A stretch of 64,000 nt of DNA from CAWJPW01 sp963844845 (GTDB taxonomy: Bacteria > Acidobacteriota > Thermoanaerobaculia > Thermoanaerobaculales > Sulfomarinibacteraceae), in contig CAWJPW010000011.1 of NCBI GenBank assembly GCA_963844845.1, forward strand, positions 744,001 through 808,000, in the 5' to 3' direction. Of this stretch, positions 7,966 through 16,695 are shown piece after piece. Under the pieces are notes generated by a model, which was not told where the DNA came from, did no database searches, and saw nothing but the letters and a program-made list of their open reading frames with translations. The position numbers and the translations under genes are program-made. How positions within the stretch are numbered: the first letter of the stretch is position 1; every line of letters starts with the position of its first letter.

Positions 7966-9566
7966 TCCTGGCGGCCGAGCTGCGCCAGGGCGCCCGCCGG
8001 GTGCGCGCGGGCGGCGTCGGCCGGGTGCTCGGCGTGGTCGGAGCCGGCCTCGGACTGGTGGCGGCGGAGTGGTGGGTGGCCGATCGCGCCGCGGCGCACC
8101 TCCTGGCCGTGCCCACCGGCGCCGTACCGCTGGCCATGACGGTGCTGGTGCACGGCGCCACCCTGATCTGCCAGCTCGCCGTCATGGTGGCGGCCGCCTC
8201 CGCCGTCACCCTCGCCCTGCCGGTGCTGGATGCCCTCGAGGTGGACCCGTGGTGGGCGGCGAGCCCGCTTCCCCCGAGCGCCCGCGCGGCCCACGCCTGG
8301 TGGCGCGTGGCGGGCGGCCTCGCCTGGGTGGCGGTGCTGGGCCTGCCGCCCCTGCTCGCGCTGGGGGCCAGGCTGCACTCAGGCGTGCCCGCAGCTGCCA
8401 CCCTCGCCGCCGGCTTCGCCGGGCTGTTGGCGGTGGCCGCTGCCGCCGGGCTCCTCACCGCCCTGGTGCTCGCCGCCATCATCCCCCGACGAGTGCTGAT
8501 ACCGGCTGCGTGGACCGCCACCACCGCGGCAGTGGTGGGCGCGGTGCTGTGGCTGCGTCACCTCCGCCCCGAAACGCTGGCCACCGCCGGCGACCCCCTC
8601 GAGCTCCTCGCCGCCCTCGCCAGCCTCGGCAGCACCGACCCGGCCGGAGGAGTCGCCGGCTGGGTCACCGGTGGACTGCTGGGCCGGGCTCGACCCTTGC
8701 GGCTCCTCGCCCTGGCGACTGCGGCCGGCGCCGCACTTCTCCTCGTCTGGCGCCTGCTGGCACCGCGCGCCGCGTCGCGCCTGGGCGCCGGAACCCCCGG
8801 CGAGGGACGACCCGCTCGGGGGTGGCGGGCGCTGGACCGCCTCCTGCTGGGGCGCCCGACCGGGGTGCTGGCGGCGGATCGACTGCGCCTGCTGGCCCGC
8901 GACGCGGTGCAGGCCTCGCAGACCCTCTACCTGGTGGGTCTCGGAGCGGTCTACGTGGAGAACCTGCGCGCCCTGCCCCTGGGCGACCCCCTCGCCCGCG
9001 AGCTCGCCGGCTTCGTGAACCTCGCCATGGCCGGCCTGCTGGCCGCCGCCATGGCACTGCGCTTCGCCTACCCCGCCGCCCTCCTCGAGGGCGCCGCCGC
9101 CTGGTGGTGGCGCACCGCACCGGTGCGGCGCTCCGAGGCCATGGCCGCCACCTTCGGGGTAGCGGCGCTGCCACCGCTGGGCCTCGCCGGCGCCCTCTAC
9201 TTCGGCGCCCTCCTGGTGACCGGCCCCACCCACACCGCTGTCTACGGCTGGTGGCTGGTGCCGTGGGAGGCGCTGTGGCTCACCGCCCTGGGCGCCGCCC
9301 TGGGACCCGAGCCCGACGACGCCAGCGGGCGCACCTGGCTCGAGGCCGCCCTGGGGACCGGCGGCCTGGTCTTCCTCGCCACCGCCGTGGCCGGGGTCAG
9401 CTGGGCGACCGTGGCGGCGGGCAAGCGGGTGATCGCCGAGACCATGGGCGACCTCGGCGTCGGCTGGCGCACCGGCCCCCTCACCGCCCATCCCCTCGTC
9501 CCGGTTGCCATCCTGAGCGCCCTCACCGCCCTCCTGCTGTGGCGGCGCCTCCGCCTAGCCGGGTGA
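7941..9566 (+). CDS. Multi-pass membrane protein, probable ABC permease partner
   Basis: A 541-residue, strongly hydrophobic protein with about 12 predicted membrane segments, rich in Ala and Leu. Its GTG start overlaps the ATPase gene by 25 nt, which argues that it is the transmembrane subunit of the same transporter. I see no family motif that identifies the cargo. The final 44 nt overlap, tail to tail, with the glycosyltransferase gene on the other strand. Confidence 0.72.
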   Translation: MVARTLLLILAAELRQGARRVRAGGVGRVLGVVGAGLGLVAAEWWVADRAAAHLLAVPTGAVPLAMTVLVHGATLICQLAVMVAAASAVTLALPVLDALEVDPWWAASPLPPSARAAHAWWRVAGGLAWVAVLGLPPLLALGARLHSGVPAAATLAAGFAGLLAVAAAAGLLTALVLAAIIPRRVLIPAAWTATTAAVVGAVLWLRHLRPETLATAGDPLELLAALASLGSTDPAGGVAGWVTGGLLGRARPLRLLALATAAGAALLLVWRLLAPRAASRLGAGTPGEGRPARGWRALDRLLLGRPTGVLAADRLRLLARDAVQASQTLYLVGLGAVYVENLRALPLGDPLARELAGFVNLAMAGLLAAAMALRFAYPAALLEGAAAWWWRTAPVRRSEAMAATFGVAALPPLGLAGALYFGALLVTGPTHTAVYGWWLVPWEALWLTALGAALGPEPDDASGRTWLEAALGTGGLVFLATAVAGVSWATVAAGKRVIAETMGDLGVGWRTGPLTAHPLVPVAILSALTALLLWRRLRLAG

Positions 9567-11025
9567 ACGCCGGCACCGGCCTCAGGAGGTCGCGGCATTG
9601 GAGGACGCGAACGCGACGCACCACGTGGCCGTCGCGCACGATGTCGATGGACGGGCGCTCCTCGACGCTGGCGAAGAGGCCGGCCAACGCCTCGTCCACC
9701 CGCCCGCTGCGCTCGGTGACGAAGAGGACGTCGCGGCCGCGCAGCTCCTTCGGGGGGTACCAGTAGAGGCTGGCGAGGCCGTGCTTGCCGTGGTTGACGT
9801 CGGCAAGCCGCGCGGGGAGGTCACCGCCGGAGAGGAAGGCCAGCAGGTGCACGGTGGAGTAGCTCTCCGACGCCACCAGCTCGCCCGGCTCGAGGCGAGC
9901 CTCGACCGTACGCGTGATCTCGCGGTTGCCGACGAGGGCTGTCAGCTTGCTGGTGGAGATGCGGCCTGGACGGCCGGCGTACGACCACTGCAGGGCCATG
10001 AGCGGCTCGGGCATGAGCGCGATGACGATGACCGTGGTGACGAGCACGAGGCAGGTGACGCCGGCCGCCCACTCCAGCACACGGCGGGCCCGGAACGGTG
10101 TCAGCACCACCGCGGCCGCGCCCAGCACCAGGGCCGGCCCGCCCCAGTGGGCGCCCACCCGCTCGCGCAACGCCACCAGGCCAAACACCAACAGCGGCGA
10201 CGCCATGGCGAGGAGCAGGGCGGTCCACGCCGGGTCGCGCCTGCGCCAGCCACGCCACCACGCCACAATCATGGCGACAGCCAGGAACGGGGTGGCGAGA
10301 GCCAGGTTGGCGGCCACGAACTCGCCCAGGTACTTGAGCGTCAGCCGGTGCGCCTCGTGGCGGCCGGCGAGCTGGAAGGCCAGGTTGGCCCACTCGTGCC
10401 GCGCCCCCCAGATCCACACCGGCAGGGTGAGGGCGAAGGCGAGGAGAGCCGCCAGCCAAGGAGTGGCGGTGGCAAGCTGGCGGCGGACGTCGCGGCGCAG
10501 CAGCGCCGGCAGCAGGGCCGGCAGCACCAGCACCACCGGAAACTTGGCGAGAAAGCCGAGGCCCACGGCGAGACCGAACCCCCACCAGGCGCGGCGCTCA
10601 CCCTGGGCCAGCGCCACCGCCGCCCACGCCGCCCCCACGTAGGCGGTGGTCATGGCCACGTCGGTGGAGGCGTAGAAGGCGCCGAGGAAGAAGAGCGGCA
10701 TGGCGTGGAGCAGCACGTAGGCGTGGGTCGCCTCGCGGTGGCCGCCGCCGAAGCGGCGGAGGAGGCCGAGGAGGAGGAGGCCGGTGAGCAGGCTCGCGAG
10801 GATCGCCGGGAGGCGCACCGCCAGGCGGGTCTCGCCGAGCACCGCGCGGAATGGCACCATGGCCCAGATCACCAGGGGAGGCTGGTCGAAGTAGCTCCAC
10901 GAGAGGTGGCGCGAGCAGTCCCAGTAGTAGGCCTCGTCGCCGGACAACGGCAGCGCCGCTGCGAGCACGACGTGGAGCAGCAGGAAGCCGAGGAGGACCA
11001 GCCAGAAGGCGCGGCGGGCGCTCAT
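9523..11025 (-). CDS. ArnT/PMT-type membrane glycosyltransferase (GT39/GT83 like)
   Basis: Polytopic enzyme that would move a sugar from a polyprenyl-phosphate donor to lipid A, protein or another envelope acceptor. Family signs over 500 residues are the first-loop catalytic acid in LSGDEAYYWDCSRHLSWSYF and the following FDQPPLVIWAMVP, with about 10-12 membrane helices after it. The C-terminal 100 residues are soluble. The ATG at 11025 overlaps the stop of the upstream family 2 glycosyltransferase (ATGA), so the pair is coupled. That partner probably makes the polyprenyl-phosphate sugar used here (inference). Confidence 0.85.
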   Translation of the reverse strand: MSARRAFWLVLLGFLLLHVVLAAALPLSGDEAYYWDCSRHLSWSYFDQPPLVIWAMVPFRAVLGETRLAVRLPAILASLLTGLLLLGLLRRFGGGHREATHAYVLLHAMPLFFLGAFYASTDVAMTTAYVGAAWAAVALAQGERRAWWGFGLAVGLGFLAKFPVVLVLPALLPALLRRDVRRQLATATPWLAALLAFALTLPVWIWGARHEWANLAFQLAGRHEAHRLTLKYLGEFVAANLALATPFLAVAMIVAWWRGWRRRDPAWTALLLAMASPLLVFGLVALRERVGAHWGGPALVLGAAAVVLTPFRARRVLEWAAGVTCLVLVTTVIVIALMPEPLMALQWSYAGRPGRISTSKLTALVGNREITRTVEARLEPGELVASESYSTVHLLAFLSGGDLPARLADVNHGKHGLASLYWYPPKELRGRDVLFVTERSGRVDEALAGLFASVEERPSIDIVRDGHVVRRVRVLQCRDLLRPVPAFTRLGGGAATAGGR

Positions 11026-11750
11026 TCGGAGAGCATGCACCTGAGCTGCCAGAGCTCGCGCAGGGTATCGGTGACGGTGCGCGGCCTCACCGTGGAGCTG
11101 CCCTTCTCCCGCGGCCGGTGGGTGACCCCCACCTGGGTCCAGGTGAGCCCGGCGCGCTTGGCACGAGCGTAGAGCTCGGCGTCGATAAGGAAGCCGTCGG
11201 AGGCGAGCTCGACCCGCTCGAAGAAGGATCGCCGGAACAGCTTGAAGGCGCAGTTGACGTCCCGCACCCGGATGCCGAGGAGGAAGCCCTGGAGGCGATT
11301 GTAGACCGCCGAGGTGAGCAGCCGCACCGGCGGGTCCTGGCGGTGCACGCGGATGCCCGTGACCATGTCGTGATCGACGAGGTGCGGGTAGAGCCTGGCA
11401 ATCTCACGGAGGTCGAACTGGGCGTCGGCGTCGGTGTAGAAGACCGCGCCCATTGTGGCCTCGTTGAATCCGCGGATGAGCGCCTTGGAGTAGCCCTGGT
11501 TGGGGGTCTGGGTGAGCACCCGCACCCGCGGATCACGAGCAGTGCGCTCGGCGAGGATCTGCGGCGTACGGTCGGTGGAGCCGTCGTCCACCATGACGAT
11601 CTCGAAGCGCTGGCAGAGCTCGGAGAGGGCGGCGGTGGCCTCATCCAAGGCGAGGGGCAGGATCTCCTGCTCGTTGTACGCCGGCATCACCACCGACAGC
11701 TCGGGGATGAGGGCGGCTGCGGATTGCGTCTCGAGGTCGAGGACTGGCAC
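11022..11750 (-). CDS. Family 2 glycosyltransferase (dolichyl/undecaprenyl-phosphate sugar synthase like)
   Basis: Cytosolic GT-A fold enzyme predicted to transfer a sugar from a nucleotide donor to polyprenyl phosphate. In 242 residues: VVMPAYNEQEILPLAL at the N-terminus, VDDGSTDRTPQIL, the metal-binding DADAQFD, and GIRVHRQDP further on. There are no C-terminal membrane helices. The start is a GTG at 11748-11750, six bases after TAGAAT, with no Shine-Dalgarno in between, so the transcript may be leaderless. The stop overlaps the next gene by four bases. Confidence 0.87.
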   Translation of the reverse strand: MPVLDLETQSAAALIPELSVVMPAYNEQEILPLALDEATAALSELCQRFEIVMVDDGSTDRTPQILAERTARDPRVRVLTQTPNQGYSKALIRGFNEATMGAVFYTDADAQFDLREIARLYPHLVDHDMVTGIRVHRQDPPVRLLTSAVYNRLQGFLLGIRVRDVNCAFKLFRRSFFERVELASDGFLIDAELYARAKRAGLTWTQVGVTHRPREKGSSTVRPRTVTDTLRELWQLRCMLSE

Positions 11751-11756
11751 GGGCGG

Positions 11757-11762
11757 ATTCTA
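11757..11762 (-). promoter_or_regulatory. TAGAAT -10 box six nt before the GT2 start codon
   Basis: On the minus strand TAGAAT is followed by CCGCCC and then GTG. A -10 box at this distance would place the transcription start at or next to the start codon. No -35 hexamer is clear. Confidence 0.5.
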
Positions 11763-11790
11763 GCACCACCTCCCGCCCACCCACCCGCTT

Positions 11791-11978
11791 GGAAGATTGG
11801 AGGATTCAAAGATTCCAAGATTGCGGCGCTCCTGGGTCCGTGCGGCCCAGCCACTACCGACCGGTCACATGCAACACTGAGTGCGAGGAGTCAACAGGGC
11901 GTCGGCCGATGCCTGCTGCCGTTGCGCTTGGACACCCCCATCTTTGAATCTTCTGATCTTTGGATCTTCCAATCGCGG
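11791..11978. repeat. AT-rich inverted-repeat element, copy B
   Basis: The left arm (11791-11826) reads GGAAGATTGGAGGATTCAAA and onward. The right arm (11940-11978) contains ATCTTTGAATCTTC and GGATCTTCCAATC, its near reverse complement. The enclosed 113 nt have no ORF or known RNA. The right-arm edge CCCCCATCTTTGAATCTT closely matches copy A at 2187-2205. The element lies between the dehydrogenase end and the glycosyltransferase start. Confidence 0.6.
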
Positions 11979-11983
11979 GCGCG

Positions 11984-12940
11984 TCAGCGGCCGCGGACAA
12001 CCGGCGCGGGCGGCTCCCGCCCGGCGAGCACCGCCGCGACGTTGGCCACGGCGAGGCCGGCCATCGCCGAGCGCGCCTCCAGCGTCGCCGAGCCCAGGTG
12101 CGGCAGGAGCACCACCTGGTGCAGGCGCACGAGACCGGGATGGACCACAGGCTCGTTCTCGTAGACGTCGAGTCCGGCACCGGCAAGAATGCCACGCTCC
12201 AGCGCGTCCACCAGGGCCGCCTCGTCCACGATGGGGCCGCGCGCGGTGTTGACGACGAAGGCTCCGCGCGGCAGCTGCGCCAGGCGCTCGGCATCCAGGA
12301 GATGATGGGTCTCGGGGGTGAGGGGGCAGTGCACCGACAGCACGTGGCTCTGGGGCAGGAGCTCGTCGAGGGGGAGGTAGTCGGCATGCGGGCTCACGGC
12401 GGCGGGCTGGTGCGGCTCGCTGTACACCACCCGCATGCCGAACGCTGAGGCGCGCACCGCCACCGCCCGGCCGATGCGCCCGTAGCCGAGAATCCCGAGG
12501 GTGCGGCCCGAGAGGCCGGCGCCCAGCAGCAGCTCCGGCGACCAGCCGTGGAAGCGGCCAGCGCGGAGGTAGCCGTCGGCCTCCACCACCCGACGGGTGA
12601 CGGCCAGGATGAGAGCCCAGGTGAGGTCGGCGGTGGCGTCGGTGAGCACGTCCGGCGTATTGGTGACCCACACCCCGCGTGCAGCCGCGGCCTCCTTGTC
12701 CACGTTGTCGTGACCCACGGCGTAGTTGGCGACGACTCGGAGCCTGGCGCAGGCATCGAGCACCGCGGCGCTCACCGGGTCGGCGAGCAGGGTGATGGCG
12801 GCGTCCGCGCCGCCGATGAACTCGGCCAGGGCGGCCTCGGCGAGCGGCTCCCTACCCGGGCGCACCCGCACCAGGTGGTCCTTGGTGAGGTGGTCGAGGG
12901 CTGAACCCGGCAGGGCGGCGGTGACCGCGACCTCGGCCAT
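11984..12940 (-). CDS. D-isomer 2-hydroxyacid dehydrogenase (glyoxylate/hydroxypyruvate reductase like)
   Basis: NAD(P)-dependent oxidoreductase, 318 residues. The Rossmann motif GILGYGRIGRAVA is near residue 150. The catalytic Arg is in VVNTARGP, the Glu in VYENEP and the His in LLPHLGSAT. VANYAVGHDNVD is typical of the family. Length and order fit glyoxylate/hydroxypyruvate reductase better than the longer SerA with its ACT domain. The ATG at 12940 shares one base with the upstream stop (TGATG), which makes this the last gene of the overlapped minus-strand run. The substrate cannot be fixed from sequence alone. Confidence 0.85.
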   Translation of the reverse strand: MAEVAVTAALPGSALDHLTKDHLVRVRPGREPLAEAALAEFIGGADAAITLLADPVSAAVLDACARLRVVANYAVGHDNVDKEAAAARGVWVTNTPDVLTDATADLTWALILAVTRRVVEADGYLRAGRFHGWSPELLLGAGLSGRTLGILGYGRIGRAVAVRASAFGMRVVYSEPHQPAAVSPHADYLPLDELLPQSHVLSVHCPLTPETHHLLDAERLAQLPRGAFVVNTARGPIVDEAALVDALERGILAGAGLDVYENEPVVHPGLVRLHQVVLLPHLGSATLEARSAMAGLAVANVAAVLAGREPPAPVVRGR

Positions 12941-15330
12941 CACCAACCCTCCATGGGGGCGATCATCTCCACCAGCAGCTCCTCCAACGGCGCCTGGGCG
13001 GTCTCCACCACGCGTCCCAGCTCGACCCCGGTGGCTGCGTCGAGAACGAGGACGGTGGGTACTCTCGCGGCGGTGCGACCCGGCAGAAGCCCCGCGGGGA
13101 AGGCACGATCGGCCACGCGCCGGCTGCGGTCCACCGCCCACAGCTCCGAGCTGAACCCCGGGTTGTCCGTCTCTCGCAACACCTTCACAAGGCGTGGCAC
13201 TTCCCGCTGAGAGTCGGAGCACCAGCTGCCCAGCACTGTGACGATGCGGTAGGCGCCCATCGCCTGGCGCAACCGCTCCACCTCTCCCTGGTCGGGTTGA
13301 TAGGCCTCGTACTCCTCCCGCCAGCCCGGCAGCACCGCCAGGTCGTCCCAGCCCACCCGGCCCAGCAGCACTGGCGGCGGCGGCGGTGGCTCGTCACCCT
13401 CGGCAGTGAGCACATGGCGGATCATGTCACCAACCTCGAGGCGCTCGACGATCTCGCGGCCGCGAACCACCTCGCCGAGGTTGGTGTAGTGCCCGGTGAG
13501 GTGGTCCGCCGGCATGAGGGTGACAAAGAGCTGGCAGCCGCCGGTGTTGGGGCCGGAGGTGGCGATCCCCACCCGCCAGGCGTCGAATGGGGTCAGGGTC
13601 GGCTCGTCGGCGAGCACGAACCCCGGCCCGCCCCAACCGTCGCCGCGAGGATCACCACCCTGCACCACGAAGTCGGGGACCACCCGATGGACGGGAAGAC
13701 CGTCGTAGAAGCCGTTCGCCGCCAGGTCCCACACCTCCCGGGCGGTGGCGGGCGTGTCGGGATCCAGCTTGATGCGGAAGGTGCCGCGCGCCGTGACCAC
13801 GTCGAGCCAACGGGGCGCGGCCGCCCACGACTCGAGCTCTCCGTACCACGCCAGCGGGTGGCGCAGTGGGCGCCGAGGCGCGATCGCCGCAACGCCGGCC
13901 CTGCGCGCCTGGGCGGCGATCCGCGCCGCCACGACGGGGTCGTGATCACCCGCCGCCGCCAGCAGCACCCGGTCGCGAACCGTCTCGTCGCCGGCAGCGA
14001 AGGCAGCCTCGAGGGCGCCGAGACGGGCATCGGCCGGCGCGTCGCCTCGCCAGCGGTGCGCCAGGGCCAGCAGCTCGGCGGGCGCCGGTGGCGCTGAGGC
14101 CTCCCGCATGTCGAGGGCCTGGGCGCGCACCGCAGCATCGGGGTCGCTGGCGAGGACGCCGCCCAGCACGTCGGCCGGCAGATCGCCACCTGCGGCCTGC
14201 AGGCCTTCCAGGAAGGCCAGGCGCACCGCCGCCTCAGAATCTGCGAGAGCTCGAGTGGCCGCCGCGGTGGCTGCAGGACCGACCGCCGAGGCACGAGCTG
14301 CAGCCCGCCTCCGCCACCCATCTTCGGCGCTCCACCAGGGCTCCGCCAGGGCCGCGAAGCGCGGGTCGCGGCGCCGGGCCAGCGCCGCCAGCGCCTCGCC
14401 GGCCAGCCAGCGCTCGCCCTCCGCCACGAGGTTCACCAGCGCGTCGCCGGCGGGCGCCTCCGGGTGCGCGCCCAGGGCTGCGGCGGCGGCGACAACCAGG
14501 TGCGGCTGGTCGGCATCGAGCAGGGCCACCAGCCGTGCGGCAGCCGCTCCGCCGAGCCTCAGGGCCGGCTGTGCCGCCAGCGCCTGGCAGGCCGCCACCC
14601 GCACCCGCCAGTCGGGGTCGGCGAGCGCCGCTTCAAGGGCCTCGCCGTCGGCGGCGCTGGGCTCACCCCTGCCGAGGCCGCGCACGGCGACCGCTCGGGT
14701 CGCCGGAAGGGGGTCAGAGGTCAACCCACGCAGGGTGGGGCGGGTGGGCGGCGCGCCCGAGCGCGCCAGCGCATACGCGGCGGCACGGCGCACCGCGGGG
14801 TCCGGCGCCCGGGAGAGTGACACCGCGGTCTGCTCCCAGCTCCCCTTCGGCAGACGCCAGAGGTTCGCGGCGGCGACCTCGAGCACCCTCGCGTCGCCCT
14901 CGTCATCGAGACGTGCCAGGAGGGCGTCACCGGCGGCACCGCCCACCTCGCAGGCGGCCCAGGCCGCTGCCCGCCGTGCCGCAGGATCGGCGGCGTCGAG
15001 GGCCACGAGCACGAGATCGGCGCCACCGGGCCCCAGACGGGCGCCGGTGAGGGCCGCCTCCCCGGCCACCGCTGCCCCCCCGGCCGCGGCCAGACGCCGA
15101 GCCAGCGGCAGAGTCGCGGGGTCCCCGGCCGCCGCCAGCACTCCCAGGGCGCGGCGGACGAGCGCCGGATCGCCCGAGACGGCGGCCGCCTCCGCCACTG
15201 GTCCGGGGAGGCATCCTCCGGCCTGTGCGGCGGCCAGGCCGGCGGACAGGTCGCCTGCCGCGGCGAGCGGCGCCACCGTCGTCACCACCGCGGCCAGCGC
15301 GACGACGAGCAACGACGCCGGGCTACGCAC
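12940..15330 (-). CDS. Exported HEAT-repeat / cyclophilin / thioredoxin-like fusion protein
   Basis: A 796-residue protein with a signal peptide (SPASLLVVALAAVVTTVAPL). PBS-lyase type HEAT repeats span about 30-500. A cyclophilin peptidyl-prolyl isomerase domain spans about 508-640 (HRVVPDFVVQGGDP and SGPNTGGCQLFVT). A thioredoxin-like domain spans about 690-796. The thioredoxin site reads WCSDSQ in place of WCxxC, so it lacks the second Cys and cannot be a standard dithiol oxidoreductase. It probably helps fold periplasmic proteins. The GTG at 15330 gives a clean signal peptide and overlaps the upstream gene by 8 nt. A longer frame to 15531 runs over that gene and is rejected. Confidence 0.82.
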   Translation of the reverse strand: MRSPASLLVVALAAVVTTVAPLAAAGDLSAGLAAAQAGGCLPGPVAEAAAVSGDPALVRRALGVLAAAGDPATLPLARRLAAAGGAAVAGEAALTGARLGPGGADLVLVALDAADPAARRAAAWAACEVGGAAGDALLARLDDEGDARVLEVAAANLWRLPKGSWEQTAVSLSRAPDPAVRRAAAYALARSGAPPTRPTLRGLTSDPLPATRAVAVRGLGRGEPSAADGEALEAALADPDWRVRVAACQALAAQPALRLGGAAAARLVALLDADQPHLVVAAAAALGAHPEAPAGDALVNLVAEGERWLAGEALAALARRRDPRFAALAEPWWSAEDGWRRRAAARASAVGPAATAAATRALADSEAAVRLAFLEGLQAAGGDLPADVLGGVLASDPDAAVRAQALDMREASAPPAPAELLALAHRWRGDAPADARLGALEAAFAAGDETVRDRVLLAAAGDHDPVVAARIAAQARRAGVAAIAPRRPLRHPLAWYGELESWAAAPRWLDVVTARGTFRIKLDPDTPATAREVWDLAANGFYDGLPVHRVVPDFVVQGGDPRGDGWGGPGFVLADEPTLTPFDAWRVGIATSGPNTGGCQLFVTLMPADHLTGHYTNLGEVVRGREIVERLEVGDMIRHVLTAEGDEPPPPPPVLLGRVGWDDLAVLPGWREEYEAYQPDQGEVERLRQAMGAYRIVTVLGSWCSDSQREVPRLVKVLRETDNPGFSSELWAVDRSRRVADRAFPAGLLPGRTAARVPTVLVLDAATGVELGRVVETAQAPLEELLVEMIAPMEGW

Positions 15331-16078
15331 CGTGCAGCAGCCGATCTCCCAGCACCGGGGGCAGGCCCGCCTGCACGATGCGGCGGCGGGCGGTGGCGAT
15401 GCGATAGGGGACTCGGTACAGGTGCAGGCGGCGCCGACCATGGTCGTAGATGGCGTAGGCCGCGCGGGAGTCGCGATCGCGCGGCTGACCCACCGATCCG
15501 GGGTTGACCAGGTAGCGCTGGTCGGGCTCAAGGTCGAGGGTCAGGCGGCGGCCGGCCAGCAGCCGCACCTGGATGACGGCCGAACCGTTCACCCGGCGCA
15601 GCACAAAGGCAGAGGGGATGTGGGTGTGACCGAAGAAGATGACGTGGTCGGGCAGGGCCTCGAACCCGGCGAGGGCGTCGTGCGCCGAGAATAGGTAGGC
15701 ATCCTCGTCCACCGGAGAGCCGTGGCAGATGGCGAGATTCTCCTCGAGGCGCCGGGGCCCCACCGGCAGGGTGCGGAGGGCCTCGAGGTTGCGCGGCTCC
15801 AGATGACTCAGGGTCCACTCCGCGGCCTCGCGAGCATAGCGGTTGAAGTACTCGCCCCCCTCGAACCCGGCACACACACGGTCGTGGTTGCCACGCACCG
15901 AGCTGACGCGGTCGCCGAGGGAGCGCAACCAGCTCATCACCTGGTTGGGCGAGGCCCCGTAGCCCACCGCGTCGCCGAGAAAGAGGACGTGGTCCCAACG
16001 CTTGCGGCGGGAGTGGTTGAGCACCGCCTGGAGCGCCTCGAGGTTGGCATGGATGTCGGAGAGAATCAGGTAGCGCAC
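15323..16078 (-). CDS. Calcineurin-like metallophosphoesterase (YfcE/MJ0936 type)
   Basis: Cytosolic phosphoesterase with a dinuclear metal site, 251 residues. All family motifs are visible: SDIHANLEAL, LGDAVGYG, VRGNHDRVC, a His-containing ICHGSP and GHTHIPSAF. The physiological substrate of this group is generally unknown. The GTG start overlaps the end of the shikimate kinase gene by 13 nt, and its own end overlaps the fusion protein gene by 8 nt, so all three are very likely cotranscribed. Confidence 0.88.
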   Translation of the reverse strand: MRYLILSDIHANLEALQAVLNHSRRKRWDHVLFLGDAVGYGASPNQVMSWLRSLGDRVSSVRGNHDRVCAGFEGGEYFNRYAREAAEWTLSHLEPRNLEALRTLPVGPRRLEENLAICHGSPVDEDAYLFSAHDALAGFEALPDHVIFFGHTHIPSAFVLRRVNGSAVIQVRLLAGRRLTLDLEPDQRYLVNPGSVGQPRDRDSRAAYAIYDHGRRRLHLYRVPYRIATARRRIVQAGLPPVLGDRLLHGA

Positions 16079-16584
16079 AGTCCCTCCGGCAGGGCAGCAA
16101 GGACGCGTCGGGCCACCTCGGCAGGTGACTCGTCACCGTCGAGCGGGAGCACGATCCGGGCCAGGCGATATGAGGGCATGCGCTCCTCGTAGAGCTTGCG
16201 GGCCTGCTCGGAGTCGGCGAACTTGGGGCGGTCGAGGTTCTTGCCCGGCAGGCGGCGCAGCACCTCCGTCCAGGGCACGTCGAGAAACACTGAAGCACCG
16301 CCGGTTTCGTGGATCAGGCTCCGGTTCAAGGGGCTACAGAAGGTCCCGCCACCGGTTGCCACCACCGGGTGTTCCAACCCCGTGGTCCAGCGCACGACCT
16401 CGGTCTCCTCCTGCCGGAACGCGGCCTCGCCATGCCGGGCGAAGATCTCGGCGATGCTGGCGTCGAGCCTCTGGCTCACAACCTCGTCGAGGTCGATGAA
16501 CGGCGCTCCCAGGATGGCGGCCAGGGCTCCACCTACCGCGCTCTTACCGCAACCCATGAAACCCACCAGGTATACACCGACCAC
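16066..16584 (-). CDS. aroK: Shikimate kinase
   Basis: Phosphorylates shikimate at the 3-OH with ATP in the chorismate pathway; cytosolic. The 172 residues are the usual length. Walker A is GFMGCGKS, FIDLDEVV carries the Mg/substrate Asp, and FRQEETEVV and ATGGGTFC bind shikimate. The lid Arg lies in NLDRPKFAD. A GTG at 16584 is used, because the nearby ATG at 16591 is out of frame. About 110 nt separate it from accC, with no strong terminator. Confidence 0.93.
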   Translation of the reverse strand: MVGVYLVGFMGCGKSAVGGALAAILGAPFIDLDEVVSQRLDASIAEIFARHGEAAFRQEETEVVRWTTGLEHPVVATGGGTFCSPLNRSLIHETGGASVFLDVPWTEVLRRLPGKNLDRPKFADSEQARKLYEERMPSYRLARIVLPLDGDESPAEVARRVLAALPEGLCAT

Positions 16585-16695
16585 GCCTCATGGTAACACC
16601 CGGCGACAGGCGAGCCTGCCGCCGAGTGCTCCCCGGGAGACGGGTAAGGGGGGACGAAAGACGCCTTCGCCACCACATCTCGTCAAGCCCGCGGG

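Noticed and set aside
7868..9766. 632-codon plus-strand frame overlapping the ABC ATPase and permease genes
   Set aside because: Pro/Arg/Gly-rich low-complexity translation without motifs. The true frame has consistent membrane helices.
9598..11172. 524-codon plus-strand frame opposite the glycosyltransferases
   Set aside because: Antisense shadow, rich in Glu, Gln and His repeats, with no family match. The minus strand encodes clear enzymes.
12941..13222. Upstream extension of the 2-hydroxyacid dehydrogenase
   Set aside because: These codons overlap the fusion-protein gene in another frame and lack dehydrogenase similarity. The ATG at 12940 fits the family start.
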